Shown here: positions 41,336 through 51,576 of the stretch, one piece after another | How the letters are laid out: every line of letters begins with the position of its first letter | Numbering within the stretch: the first letter of the stretch is position 1 | NCBI GenBank assembly: GCA_009869945.1 | Contig: WIXG01000015.1 | Coordinates: forward strand, 62,001-126,000 | DNA: 64,000 nucleotides | Reading direction: 5' to 3' | Source: Mesaphorura yosii | Lineage: Eukaryota; Arthropoda; Collembola; Poduromorpha; Tullbergiidae | The notes under the pieces: generated by a model | Database searches by the model: none | The model's input: the letters and a program-made list of their open reading frames with translations, nothing else | Told to the model about the DNA's origin: nothing | Translations under genes and position numbers: made by a program

Positions 41336-42647
41336 ATGCTGACCGAAAAGTCGCTGAAAATGGTGAGTTTTATTTACTGGCAGGCGACATTTCTCCGAAT
41401 AATACCATTCACATGGAGCTCCAGGGAATTCCTCTTGGTGCCAATACCAGCAGCTTCAAGGCTGAACTTTGCACATAATTTGACGTACTGCTTCTGGATG
41501 TGGGGATGCACAGCATTCATATGGGTGCAATACTTCAGGCATCGCGTCGCGTTCGGAGAGAGTCAAGGGCTTGTTCGTGGAATGCTGCAAGTCGACTTTG
41601 GCCTTGTCTACGCTCTCATTTCAATCACGATTTACAACACGCTAAAGTTTCGCCATCAAATCGCGATATTGGTCAATCAGTTTTTTTATTTTGTCAACAA
41701 GATGGGTGGTAAATTCATTTTTTAAGCCGCCACGCATAAAATTCGCGATTCACAAGGTCGCGAATTTCTTTTCAGGGAGAGTGAAGTCTGAAAGGAGGAA
41801 GCGAAATTGGGGCATTTTGGAAGTGTTTCTGGGTTGTCTGCTCCTTTCAACGTACGGGCACAGTTTTCTTGGAGCATTATTCTTCTTGGAAGACCCAATG
41901 AGTCCAAGGTACCTGTACTCACTGGTTGGTGCCCGATTTCCTTCCGTTTGGGTCCTGTTGGTGTTTGTCGCATTAGAGTACTGCACCTACGTCATCATAT
42001 GGCAGCATTTAATGTTCCTGGCCGTGCTCGGCTTGAGTTATGCCAAGTGTTTCAGTAGTTGGCTTCTCGAATTTCGGTAAATTGACATGTTGACTTATCG
42101 CCGTTTGTTTATGTAGATTCGTTAACAAAAGTACTCATGTTGCAGCTGCAAGAAAAGAGACCTTGAAACCGGAGGAGAAATGTTCATCCCAAGCGTAAGA
42201 GTCTCGTACACTGTCTACCGATCCCTCCAAATTCTCAATCAATGTCTCAAATTTTGCTTCTGTGGCGTAATGTTCCCGTGGATGAATTTCTTCTTTATAA
42301 TCATACCAGTCATCACAAACACATTCACGATACAACACAACAGGGACTTGACCCCCATTGCCCTCTTTAGTGGAATAATAATCTCGCTTTCGCTCATTGT
42401 TGGCTTGCTCCTTATTTATCCAAAAGCTGCGGCCATCAATACTCTCTCCGGCGCATACCTGAAGTCGCTATTCATGAATTGTGGTCTCAAAGGAAGCGAG
42501 CCGGTCACTAAGAAACATGTGAAAGCTTGTTTCCCCCTGAAAATCAAATATGGGACCTTTGGATTCATACAGAAGATCACCACGTTAAAAATGATTGGTC
42601 TTATATTTTATTGGACGATGCGAGCGCTGCTTTTGAATAGAAAATGA
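41336..42647 (+). CDS. seven-transmembrane chemoreceptor-like protein, copy B
   Basis: Three exons (41336-41708, 41776-42076, 42146-42647) give 391 aa with GT-AG introns of 67 and 69 bp. About seven hydrophobic helices can be seen: roughly residues 50-70, 84-104, 137-159, 178-197, 199-218, 260-280 and 288-310, plus a short hydrophobic end, IFYWTMRALLL. The conserved middle motif is STYGHSFLGALFFLEDP, followed by RYLYSLVG and EYCTYVI. Size, helix count and tandem duplication suggest an arthropod gustatory-receptor-like chemoreceptor, with ligand unknown. The insect GR signature TYxxxxxQF in the last helix is not evident, so the assignment is inference and another multipass family is possible. 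The structure is intact. Poly(A) hexamers follow at 42839 and 42849. Confidence 0.75.
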
Positions 42648-42838
42648 AAAGACCACTGCGTGCTGGTGCTGCATTGAATGGCGTTGGCAATTAATAATGA
42701 ATTCACATCGGCCGGCGCTACTTTATGCACGTAAGCAATTAAAAATAGAATGTTTGATGGGCTTTTACGAAATGCAAGGTCCGATAAGAGCTTTAATAAC
42801 AACAGTTTATTATTTAATTTTGCTCAAGTTCAGGAGGA

Positions 42839-42854
42839 AATAAAGTTCAAATAA
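42839..42854 (+). terminator. candidate poly(A) signals for copy B
   Basis: Two AATAAA hexamers, at 42839-42844 and 42849-42854, about 190 bp past the stop codon of receptor copy B. Confidence 0.5.
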
Positions 42855-43219
42855 AAATCATATGTGTGGTAAAAGCATTCAAACGTTTGGTAAAATGTCG
42901 CTTGCATACTGCCTACCACCGTGAAAAAGCAAAGGCGAGCTTTCGTGTCAAAGTTCACGTTCACGGAATGCACGGAATTAAATTTCATGACACTGTTCAA
43001 CTGACGTATGAATTTTAATGAAGTAAGACAGACACTGCTGCAAGTTGAGAAAAGCAATTAAGGTGGAATCATTAATTGAGAGAACGTGTCTCACGCGGCA
43101 TCAATTTTTTCCGCAGCCTTCGGGTTCAAGTTCATTTGGCTGAAAATGGGAATTGACGACTTTAGTCGATGAATTCATTTTGACTTGTTGACACGTTTGG
43201 AACAAAGGACCATAGGGAA

Positions 43220-44549
43220 ATGCTGACACAAAATTCCTTGAAAATTGTGAGCCTAATCTTCTGGCAAGCCACCTTTCTTAGACTTCTGCCATACAAATGG
43301 AATGCGCAGCAGTTTTTACTGATAACAATTCGAGCCAATTCCAAGGTCCACTTTCTTCAGCTGTTCGCTTCATGCTTCTGGGTGTGGGGCTACACGGCAT
43401 TCATCTGGGCGGAATATTATCGGAACCAAGACGCATTCACGAAAAAGGAGAATCGGTCCCGTGCCATGCTGCAGCTCGATTTTGGTCTGGCGTACGCCCT
43501 CATATCTATCTCGGTGCTGAACACTGTCAAGCGACGAGATGAAGTTGCGGCATTGATAAATCAAATGTTCTACTTAATTAAGAAATTGGATGGTAAGTTT
43601 TTTTAAGGCAAAGTAATGCAAATTATGAGCATTAATATTAACTCACGTTAATACGGACAGAAAAAGTCATTCCCGAAAGGCGGAAGCGAAAGTTGGACTT
43701 GTGTGAAATGGCTTTGGCCGCCTTAATTCTCACGACGTATGGCCACAGTTTTTTTGGCGCCGTTTTCTTTCTGGAAGATCCAACCAGCCCGCGGTACCTG
43801 TACTCATTGGTTGGCGAGCAATTTCATTCGGGTTGGATCCTGCTGGTCTTTTTCATAATCGAATACTGCACGTATGTCATCATGTGGCAGCATATGCTCC
43901 TCATCTCGGTCGCCGTGCTTTGCTACGCTGTCAGTCTAAACAGTTGGCTGCGTGAAATTCAGTGAGCTAAAAGCAAACTTCGTTTTGGATCTTTAATTGT
44001 GATCGGCAATCATTTAACCATTGCTTCATTCTGTTCTTGAAAAGTTGCAGAAAAGGTGGTACAGAAACGGACGGCCTGATGCGCCAGCCAAAATACTCAT
44101 ACTCGGTCTACCGTTCCCTTAAAGTTCTAAATCAGTGCTTCAATTTCTGCTTTTCGAGCATGCAGTTCCCGTGGTTCAATTTTTTCATGGTTGCAATTCC
44201 TGCGATCACAAACACCTACGTCATTAGGCACCACAACGAGCTAAGCATCGTCTTTTTACTGAGCGGTGCGAGCCTCTCCCTAATTTTTATGGTGAGCCTC
44301 CTGATAATTTACCCAAGAGCGGCAGCAATTCACATTTTGTCACTGTCGTACCTGAAATCAATGCGAAGGGAATGCGGAGCAACGAATTCGAAATGTGGAC
44401 CGGTGACAAAAAAGCATATGAAGGCATGTTTCCCACTGAAAGTAAAGTATGGCGTGTTTGGATTCATACAGAGAATCACAACTCTGAAATTGCTGGGCAT
44501 AATCTTTTACTGGACTATGAAGTCATTGCTGCTAATGCGAAAGAAATGA
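43220..44549 (+). CDS. seven-transmembrane chemoreceptor-like protein, copy C
   Basis: Three exons (43220-43592, 43661-43961, 44051-44549) give 390 aa. Exon lengths are 373, 301 and 499 nt against 373, 301 and 502 in copy B, with the same intron phases, so B and C are tandem duplicates. Sequence is shared along the whole length: MLTQNSLKIVSLIFWQATFL at the start, TTYGHSFFGAVFFLEDPTSP in the middle, and IIFYWTMKSLLLMRKK at the end. B and C look roughly 55-60% identical by eye, so the duplication is not recent. A poly(A) signal lies at 44629. Function is inferred as for copy B (candidate gustatory-receptor-like membrane protein). No break was seen. Confidence 0.75.
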
Positions 44550-44628
44550 AACAACCGTTTCAGGGGCTTCAAGAAACAAGAAAATATAACTGATTCTGTC
44601 ACACTTTACTAGCTGGGCATGGACTATT

Positions 44629-44634
44629 AATAAA
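44629..44634 (+). terminator. candidate poly(A) signal for copy C
   Basis: AATAAA 80 bp after the stop codon of receptor copy C, well placed for 3' end formation before the next gene starts at 44838. Confidence 0.6.
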
Positions 44635-44837
44635 CTACTCACCTGAATGTACACAGTACTCAGAAAATTCTGAATACTCTGAATACAATAATTATTGAAC
44701 TTACATGTACATTTATTTCGTGCAATGAACTCAAGATCAAGACAGGCTCCAGAGAATTTAATCTCCTCTGCGTTTTAAGTGTGATATTTCGAACATTCGA
44801 TTTCTTGAAAGCAAATAAGCAACCAAAAGCAAGGATT

Positions 44838-45712
44838 ATGAACTCCTTTCTTATATTTCTGGTTATTTATACGGTAAGAATGTCTGAGAACCAATAAACC
44901 CATGCAGACCACATGTTGATTAATTCCTGTTCATTATTTCAGTGCCTTTCATTCAACTCCATGCCAGACATTGCTGTAGCTGAGAACGAGGTGGAACTTG
45001 ACTCACATAGGCGAGCACGGTACTCCTATTTTTGGACGATAGAGTATTACTGTACTGACAAATGCCGTAGGAATGGAAAACCGTACGGACGGCTCATCGG
45101 TACCGTTTGCAGATGCTTTTGTCCACAGGTGAGGAAAATTCCAGGACGGGCATCGGCCTCGGTCTTCCGTGCCTGTCGCCTGTACGTGTGCTGACGAAGG
45201 GGCAATATGAAACCGTTCGCTTCTTTGCACTGGCATGACAGGTCGATGAAGTTGATTACTGCACCTTGGCCGCGGACATAAGCTGTTCATTCTATTGCAA
45301 AAAACAAGGCTACAGCACTGGTGACTGCATTTACCAAAACAAATGCTTCTGCTTCTGCCGTCCAGGCCAACCGTACCCACCATGTCCAGGAAATAACCCG
45401 ATCCCGGAGTACGTGGAGTTTGCGCCGAAAAACTGTCCAAAAGTCAACTCAACACACGACACTGAGGATGCTGGCAACCTTCAGAATGCTACAGATGAAA
45501 CAGATGACAAATCGGGGACATCGGCAACGACAACAATCACCACTGAAAGCGAGGTCGGATACAAGCCAGTTGCGTCAAATCAAACACCACCAGCTCACGG
45601 CCACGAAGAGCCCTCCACTTCAGCAAAAAGTTTCTCGTACTTGTTTACACTGTTGTCAAATATTTGGCAATTTAGCTGGTCAAATGTAATATCAGGTTTC
45701 AAATTGTCTTGA
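44838..45712 (+). CDS. secreted protein with two defensin-like cysteine units
   Basis: Three exons (44838-44873, 44943-45128, 45242-45712) encode 230 aa. The start MNSFLIFLVIYT plus the first residues of exon 2 make a signal peptide. Exon 2 carries unit 1 (residues 49-72): C-TDK-C, 14 residues, then CRCFC. Exon 3 carries unit 2 (81-113): C-x7-C-x3-C-x9-C-x5-C-x-C-x-C, which is the spacing of CS-alpha-beta (insect defensin) peptides including a gamma-core GDC...C, plus one extra cysteine. A further Cys (122) follows in a Pro-rich segment. The remaining 100 or so residues are an acidic Ser/Thr tail with several N-glycosylation sequons. All three coding segments join in phase 0. Secretion and the fold are well supported by pattern; antimicrobial or signalling activity is inference. 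AATAAA follows at 45752. Confidence 0.78.
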
Positions 45713-45751
45713 CTCTGGTTGCATCAAGATCTCACCTGCATTCTCACAGAG

Positions 45752-45757
45752 AATAAA
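45752..45757 (+). terminator. candidate poly(A) signal for the defensin-like gene
   Basis: AATAAA 40 bp after the stop codon at 45712. Confidence 0.6.
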
Positions 45758-46143
45758 TTGGCTTCTCGATTTAGAACTTAACGGAATTTGCGCTTTGTCG
45801 AGGTTGTTGACTGCTATTAGCGTGATTCATGATTATTGTGGTATTATTATTGTTATGCTATTGTCCATGTCTCTCTTCTCGATCCCGCACGAAACGGGAT
45901 TTAATGGAACTGGAACTGGTATGCATGGAACTAGGCTGGCTGAAATTGAATTATTACCAGCATCAGCATCTTGGGCCTACAACAATGAAACTGTGGCACT
46001 GTGAGACTGTGACAGCCTTGAGGGCGATCAGAAGGCATATAACGACGAGCGATCGAGACGAGATCAGTTTAGTCGAAAAATTGCAACCCTTCAGTTGATA
46101 ACACTCTGACGATCAGTAAGTCAGTGCTGGTACAGTGTCTAAA
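45758..46143. other. promoter region of the Trp/Asn repeat gene
   Basis: About 390 bp separate the defensin-like gene from the next start codon. No clear TATA box was found. Two arthropod-initiator-like TCAGT words (around 46110-46125) lie 20-40 bp before the ATG and could mark the transcription start, which would give a very short 5' UTR. This is weak evidence. Confidence 0.3.
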
Positions 46144-49100
46144 ATGCGGTGTTCAGTATTCCTGATCGTAGCAACATTAGCAAACGTAAGTGAAGACCCG
46201 CACTTGGCTATATTTTTACTCGTCCAAGTTATATTTCTTGGAAGTGAAGTAAATTAATTGAATGTTTCTCTTTCACACACAGGAATTGGTCATACCTTCT
46301 CTTGGACTGGACATCACGACAGCTAAGCTTAAGCGCTCGGACATCAAAGAAGACCAGACTGTCTACGTGATTCGTGACAAGTCGCAACAAGGACGCCAGG
46401 ATGATTTATTTGGACCATTCTACGCTCCGCTGAACTTCCTACTCTATCCCTTATCAGTGGACTCGTTTCGCCCTGCCACTGTCAACACGAACAAAGATGA
46501 GGAGGCCGAGAAGGGAGACCCAAGTGCAAGTGCACCGGCAACGCCGGCTGGCCCTGCCCCAACTGCACTTGAACTGTTGCAGCAGCTGACTGGTCTTCAG
46601 ATACCAACACTATCTTCATTGATTGGAACTCCCGCCGCTGCCGCAAGCACTGCCGGGGTAGCGGGTGGCGAAAAGGCACCAGAACCCGACAAAGAGTCGA
46701 CCAAGCCCGTCGTCGCAGACGTTCAAGAGAAGCCGGAGGCAGAGTTAGACCAAGAATCGTCTCCGGAAGCACCTGACGCCACACCACCGGTAGCCAAACG
46801 CCCAGAAGACACAGCAGCTATACCGTCGGAATCCGAATCTGCCAGTGCTCCCGCAGCCTCTCCAGCTAGCTTAGAACCGGTGCCAAGCTCGGAAGGATCA
46901 GGTTCAAGTATAAAGTCAGACGCTGAAGGTGAGAAAAAAAGCTTCTTTCCGCTTCAGAACGCCGTTATTCAAATCAACATCACGGAGGAGGACAGAAATC
47001 ATGGCTGGAATAATAACAACGGCTGGAACAATAATAACGGCTGGAATAATAACGGCTGGAATAACGGGTGGAACAGCAACCATGGTTGGAATAACGGGTG
47101 GAATGGAAATAATGATGGCAACAGCGGTTGGAATCATGGCAAGAAAGAGAGTTCGGCAGGTCCGGTCAAGCCTTCGTTAGGCCCACGCCCGGCTTCTGCC
47201 TATACTACACCAGTAATTATTCCAGAACCGGTGCAAAAATCACCTGCAACTGAATCAGCAGCAGCATCAGACTTGGTCAAGCCAGCCGTTGAAGTTGACG
47301 CAGAGCAGAAGAATTGGCATCAACATCAAGGCAATCAAGGCGGGAAGCCCGTCATCGACGTGACCATAATCCAAGAAACTGATAACCACGGTTGGAACAA
47401 TGGGTGGAATGGAAACAATGGCTGGAACAACGGATGGAATAATGGATGGGACCACAAGAAAGAGAATCCTGCTGAGTCATCCCCAAACACAGCCACAGGA
47501 TCAGAGTCTCTCCTCCCTGCCGCAGCGTCCACCGATTCCGATTCAACCAAGTCGAACACCGGTGAGCACGAAGATGCGGTGCAGAAAAACAACCATCAAG
47601 GGAATGGAGGTAAATGGAATGGGAACGGAGGTAAATGGAATGGAAATGGAAAGAAGCCTGTCATCGATGTGACGATCGTTCATGAAAACCAAGGCTGGAA
47701 CAATCACGGATGGAATGAAGGCTGGAATAACAACGGCTGGGGCCATGACAAGAAAGAGAATACTGCCGAGCCATCCTCAAACACAGCCACAGGTCCAGAA
47801 TCATTACCCCATGCCGCAGCATCTGACTCTTCAGACCCAATTAAGGCAAGCATAGGTGGTGAGAGTGAAGACGCAGCGCAGAAAAGCAATCATCAAGGAA
47901 ATGGAGGCAAATGGAATGGGAATGGAAAGAAGCCTGTGATCGACGTGGACGTGACAGTCATTCACGAAAATCAGGGCTGGAACAATCAGGGATGGATTGA
48001 AGGCTGGAATAATAATGCCTGGGGCCCTGACAAGAAAGCGAATCCTGTGGAGTCAGCACCTACACCAGACGCAGCTTTCCCTGCCAAGCCCGTTGAAGAT
48101 TTGCCACTGGCAGAAAAGCTAGTTTCAGACGACCCGAACGCAGTGCCACAATCAACGTTGAGCAAGGACGCAGCGGAACCAAGCGAATCAGACAAGAAGA
48201 ATTTCTGGGGGCAGCAAGGTGGGAAGCCCATCATCGATGTTACTATTATTCAGGAAAGCGACAGGAATCATGGATGGAACAATAACAATGGCTGGAACAA
48301 CAATAACGGCTGGAACCATAATAACGGCTGGGGTCATGACAAGAAAGACAATCCTGCGAGTCCTTCCGAAACCGTTGAATCAAACTCAGATGCCGCCATG
48401 CCAAGCTCAGAAGTATCCAGTGCGGTTGAGAAGTCTGACGACGGAAAGAAAAAGATCCTGCCGAACGTTGCTATTCAAATCGGCACCATAGAGGAGAAGA
48501 ATCACGGGTGGAACGAGAATCATGGTAATGGCTGGAACGGAAATAATAATGGTTGGAACAATAACAACGGCTGGGACCGTGAGAAAGAACAAGTTTCCAC
48601 AAAGTCCGGCGAATTAGCACCACCAAGAGCCGCTGAAGCACTACCGGTAGCAGAAAAACTAGTTTCAGTCGATTCGAATGCATTGCTACATTCAAAATCA
48701 GAGCCTGTGGAATCGTCAAGCTCGGATGCCGTCGAAGCCGCTAATGATGGCGAAAAGAAAAATTTCTGGGGACAAGGTGGCCTGACACCTCTCATTAATG
48801 TAACCATTGTTCAGGAAAGCGATAGGAATCACGGGTGGAACAACAATGGATGGAACCACAATAATGGGTGGAACAACAATGGCTGGAGTGACCACCACAA
48901 GAAAGAGGAACCTGTGCCAGCAGCCGTCACAGCATTGGTTGAGCCCAGTTCAGACGCAGTAAGCGCTGAAGATATCGCATCAGCAGAAAAGACAGAGCCT
49001 GAACCGGAGAAGAAATTCAACCCATTCGAACATTTCAGTCTTCCTCCAAACACTTTCGTCAACATCAATTTGACAGAAAAGGAATTCTTCAAACCGATGG

Positions 49101-50275
49101 AGATTTCATTCGCTACAGCTATGAATCAGACCCTCGTTCTTGGCCGACCTGGAGAAGAACATCATGCCCCGAAGCCGAACGAACACCATCACAAGGAAGA
49201 GACGGAATCCGACAAAAAGAAAAACTTCATTCCTGGATTCCCAGATGCGATTGTTCAAATAAATATCACGGAGCAGGACAGGAATCATGGTTGGAACAAT
49301 AATGGCTGGAACAATAATAATGGCTGGAACAATAATCATGGATGGAACAATAATGGCTGGAGCAATAATCACGGATGGAACAATAACGGCTGGAACAACA
49401 ATGGCTGGAGCGGAAATAACGGCTGGGGTGATCGTCACAACAAAGAGGGAGCAGTTAAAGAAGCCGTGCAGACGCCAAGCTCGATGTCAGACGCAAAAGC
49501 TGTAGCAGCACCACCACCATCGATTGTTGAATCTCCTGAGTCAAGTGCAAGTCCTGCAACAGAAGTGAAGTCAGAATCCGATTCAAGCTCGCAGCCTGCT
49601 GATGCTGATACTGATGCGGAAAAGAAAAACTTCCTCGGGAATAATTTCGGAAACAGCAACAATGGCAACTCGGACAGATTTCCCAACACGTACATCACCG
49701 TGAACTTTACACAAGAAGAGCAGAGACCTGTGTTTCAGCGACCGCTCGATTTGTCCATTGGTGCCAGACTGAACCAGAGCTTCACAGTTAATAGGCCAAA
49801 CTGGAATCAAAACAATGCTTGGAATAACCTTAATTGGAATAATCAGAACAAAGAAGGCTCCAGTTCCGGTTCGGTGAAACGCGATGGAGCTGAAATTGTA
49901 GCCGCTGCAGACTCTTCTGGTGCTGCAGTTGCGGTGCCAAAGTCAGGCGCTGACGCCGACGCTTCCGCGACCGCCGCCGAACCAAAGACAGCTGATTCAC
50001 AGCCGGCGGCTGATCCGGAGAAGAAAAACTTCCTGGGGAATAATTTCGGCAACAATAACAACAACAATAATGGAAACTTGGACAGATTTCCCAACACGTA
50101 CATCACCTTAAATTTTACACAAGAGGAGCAGAAACCACTGCTCCAGCAGCTGGACGTGTCCATTGGTGCCAGATTGAATCAGACGCTTCAAGTTAACAGA
50201 CCGAATGGCTGGAACAACAACTTCCAGAACTTCCAGAACTGGAATAACAACGCGTGGAACAATAATCAGGGCTGA
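46144..50275 (+). CDS. giant secreted modular protein with NGW/NHGW repeats
   Basis: Exon 1 (46144-46185) encodes MRCSVFLIVATLAN, a signal peptide start. A 97-bp intron with GTAAGT donor and CACACAG acceptor leads to exon 2 (46283-50275), giving 1344 aa. The ATG at 46262 lies inside the intron and is not the start. After an acidic Ala/Pro-rich region of about 215 residues come 11 modules, at about nt 46945, 47341, 47650, 47926, 48220, 48448, 48781, 49024, 49228, 49630 and 50029. A module has an acidic linker often ending EKKNF, a hydrophobic strand such as PVIDVTIIQE or AVIQINITEED, and in most cases a low-complexity run of NGW, NHGW and NNGW units closed by HDKKE. Module 8 and the last two differ: NTYITVNFTQEEQ, then SIGARLNQSF. 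Several strands carry N-glycosylation sequons. No known family was recognised. A structural, adhesive or matrix role is inference. The frame is unbroken. Confidence 0.85.
46985..47145 (+). repeat. first NGW repeat array
   Basis: This part of exon 2 encodes tandem units of the type NNNNGW, NNGW and NHGW, with DNA units close to GGCTGGAACAATAATAAC. Similar arrays recur around 47385-47450, 47690-47745, 48265-48335, 48505-48570, 48825-48890 and 49285-49430. Synonymous changes between units (AAT/AAC, GGC/GGA/GGG) show that the amino-acid pattern is kept while the DNA drifts. Confidence 0.8.
49285..49430 (+). repeat. longest NGW repeat array
   Basis: Module 9 contains the longest uninterrupted run, with about nine Trp codons at six- to seven-residue spacing, some in NHGW and some in SNNHGW or SGNNGW form. 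The repeat period at DNA level is 15 to 21 bp. Confidence 0.8.
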
Positions 50276-50633
50276 ACGAAATGACTGCGACGACGACCCA
50301 GTAAAGCGTAAGATTACTTTTACTCGTACATCAATATGGCAATTGGCAAATCCGTAACACTAACGTCAACTACTAAGCACAGGGGTAAATTAACTTATTA
50401 ACAGTAACACAAAGTTTAAATAGTCACTTAACTTACTACGTTGTAGCATTGTACGACATTCATTTTCAGTTGCAATCACAGTCAACAATAATGCGAACTC
50501 TAAATTCTATTTAGTGAACTAAAAAATACGCACACGACTTTCTCTAAATTAAAACCAGTACAGTAGAGTAAATGCTTGCATTACTAAATTAAACGTGTAG
50601 AAAATGTAAGAAATGAACCTTGAAAATTGATTC

Positions 50634-50639
50634 AATAAA
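50634..50639 (+). terminator. candidate poly(A) signal for the repeat-protein gene
   Basis: AATAAA about 360 bp after the stop codon; a second copy follows around 50665. Confidence 0.5.
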
Positions 50640-50771
50640 ATTAAGAAAGAAATTGAAAGGTTGATTAAATAAAATACTACAAACACTTAAAAACCTACAA
50701 GTCCATTGCACTATTGAATGATACTGAATTGTCACAATTTAATTGAAGCGATATACAGTCTTTGGATTGGA

Positions 50772-50777
50772 TTTATT
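50772..50777 (-). terminator. candidate poly(A) signal for the long DUOX maturation factor isoform
   Basis: AATAAA on the minus strand, about 40 bp beyond the stop codon of the inferred last exon (50816-50864). Its position supports that exon being real and terminal. Confidence 0.5.
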
Positions 50778-50815
50778 GTCGATAATTGGCTGGCGACGGG
50801 CAGGCTCGCATCACC

Positions 50816-51576
50816 TCACCACTCGTCCTCTTCTCTGCTGCTCCTTTTCTCCTTCGAGTTCCTTCTGTACAGTGAACCAGAACGAGTTAATTGCTTTATA
50901 TGTAATTAAATGACCATCATGGCCGTGACATTTTGCAAACGTCAATTGCCAATTACCTTGATCCCTCTTTTACATGCGCCAAGACAGCAGCAGCATTTTC
51001 GTATGTATTCGAACAGGTTGTGCTGTTTGTGTTTGTGGTCGTAAAAGCATAATTGGAGTCTGTCGTATGACGACTTTTGCTGGACGCGTTTGTTGAAGTT
51101 GAATTATTTGACCCTCGCCTGCTGCTTGGAGCCGAGTTCTCTCCTTCACTGCTGCTGTTCTTGCGTTCAATTGATGCACGTGGAAGTTGATGATTCATGC
51201 CATTGAAGTGTATGCGAGCTAATGGCAAATGAGCGGAATGGCGAGAATCTGAAATCGGAAGACAGACGCACAATTGGCTAGGATACGCGTGTGGACGAAC
51301 TTGCGCTACTGAAACGGTGAAATGGATAACTCTACCTGACTTCTGATTCGTGATTGGCAGATGCTGTGAAAAGTTGAAAATATTTCCACCTCCGAGCGGA
51401 CTGCGTGGTGACATCGGAGTGCGCACAGGGGAAGGCAGGAACGGATGCTGATGCTGCAAATGTCCAGGGTCGATTCCCCTTCGAGATTGCTGTCGACTCA
51501 AAAGCGACAGTCCAAAACTCGAAACTGAAGATCCAGACTGCTGGGAATCTGTCCTTCGAATCGCTCTAAACTGACT
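50816..51576 (-). other. alternative terminal exons, long isoform
   Basis: Exon 51336-51576 follows a TTTACAG acceptor and can join exon 52148-52472 in phase 0. It encodes a Ser/Gln-rich segment with RRTDSQQSGSSVSSFGL. It splices to 50957-51248 (Ser/Asn/Thr-rich, HAHLP-type segment) and then to 50816-50864, which ends KEKRSSREEDEW and a stop. If the last splice does not occur, the frame of 50957-51248 stops two codons later at 50953. Together these exons add a low-complexity cytosolic tail of 193 residues. Confidence 0.55.

Larger units (their letters stand above)
50276..50815. other. convergent 3' flanks, no coding exon
   Basis: About 540 bp of AT-rich DNA between the stop of the repeat-protein gene (plus strand) and the last exon of the long DUOX maturation factor isoform (minus strand). 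It holds the poly(A) signals of both genes. Confidence 0.6.

Noticed and set aside
46262-46282. ATG at 46262 as the start of the repeat-protein gene
   Set aside because: It lies between a GTAAGT donor and a CACACAG acceptor. Starting at 46144 gives a proper signal peptide in the same frame after splicing.
46482-50163. Many long minus-strand and shifted-frame ORFs across the repeat exon (for example 49106-49438 and 49843-50163 minus)
   Set aside because: They mirror the repeats. Codons for Asn, Gly and Trp read in other frames rarely give stops, so open frames arise as shadows; none has independent gene features.
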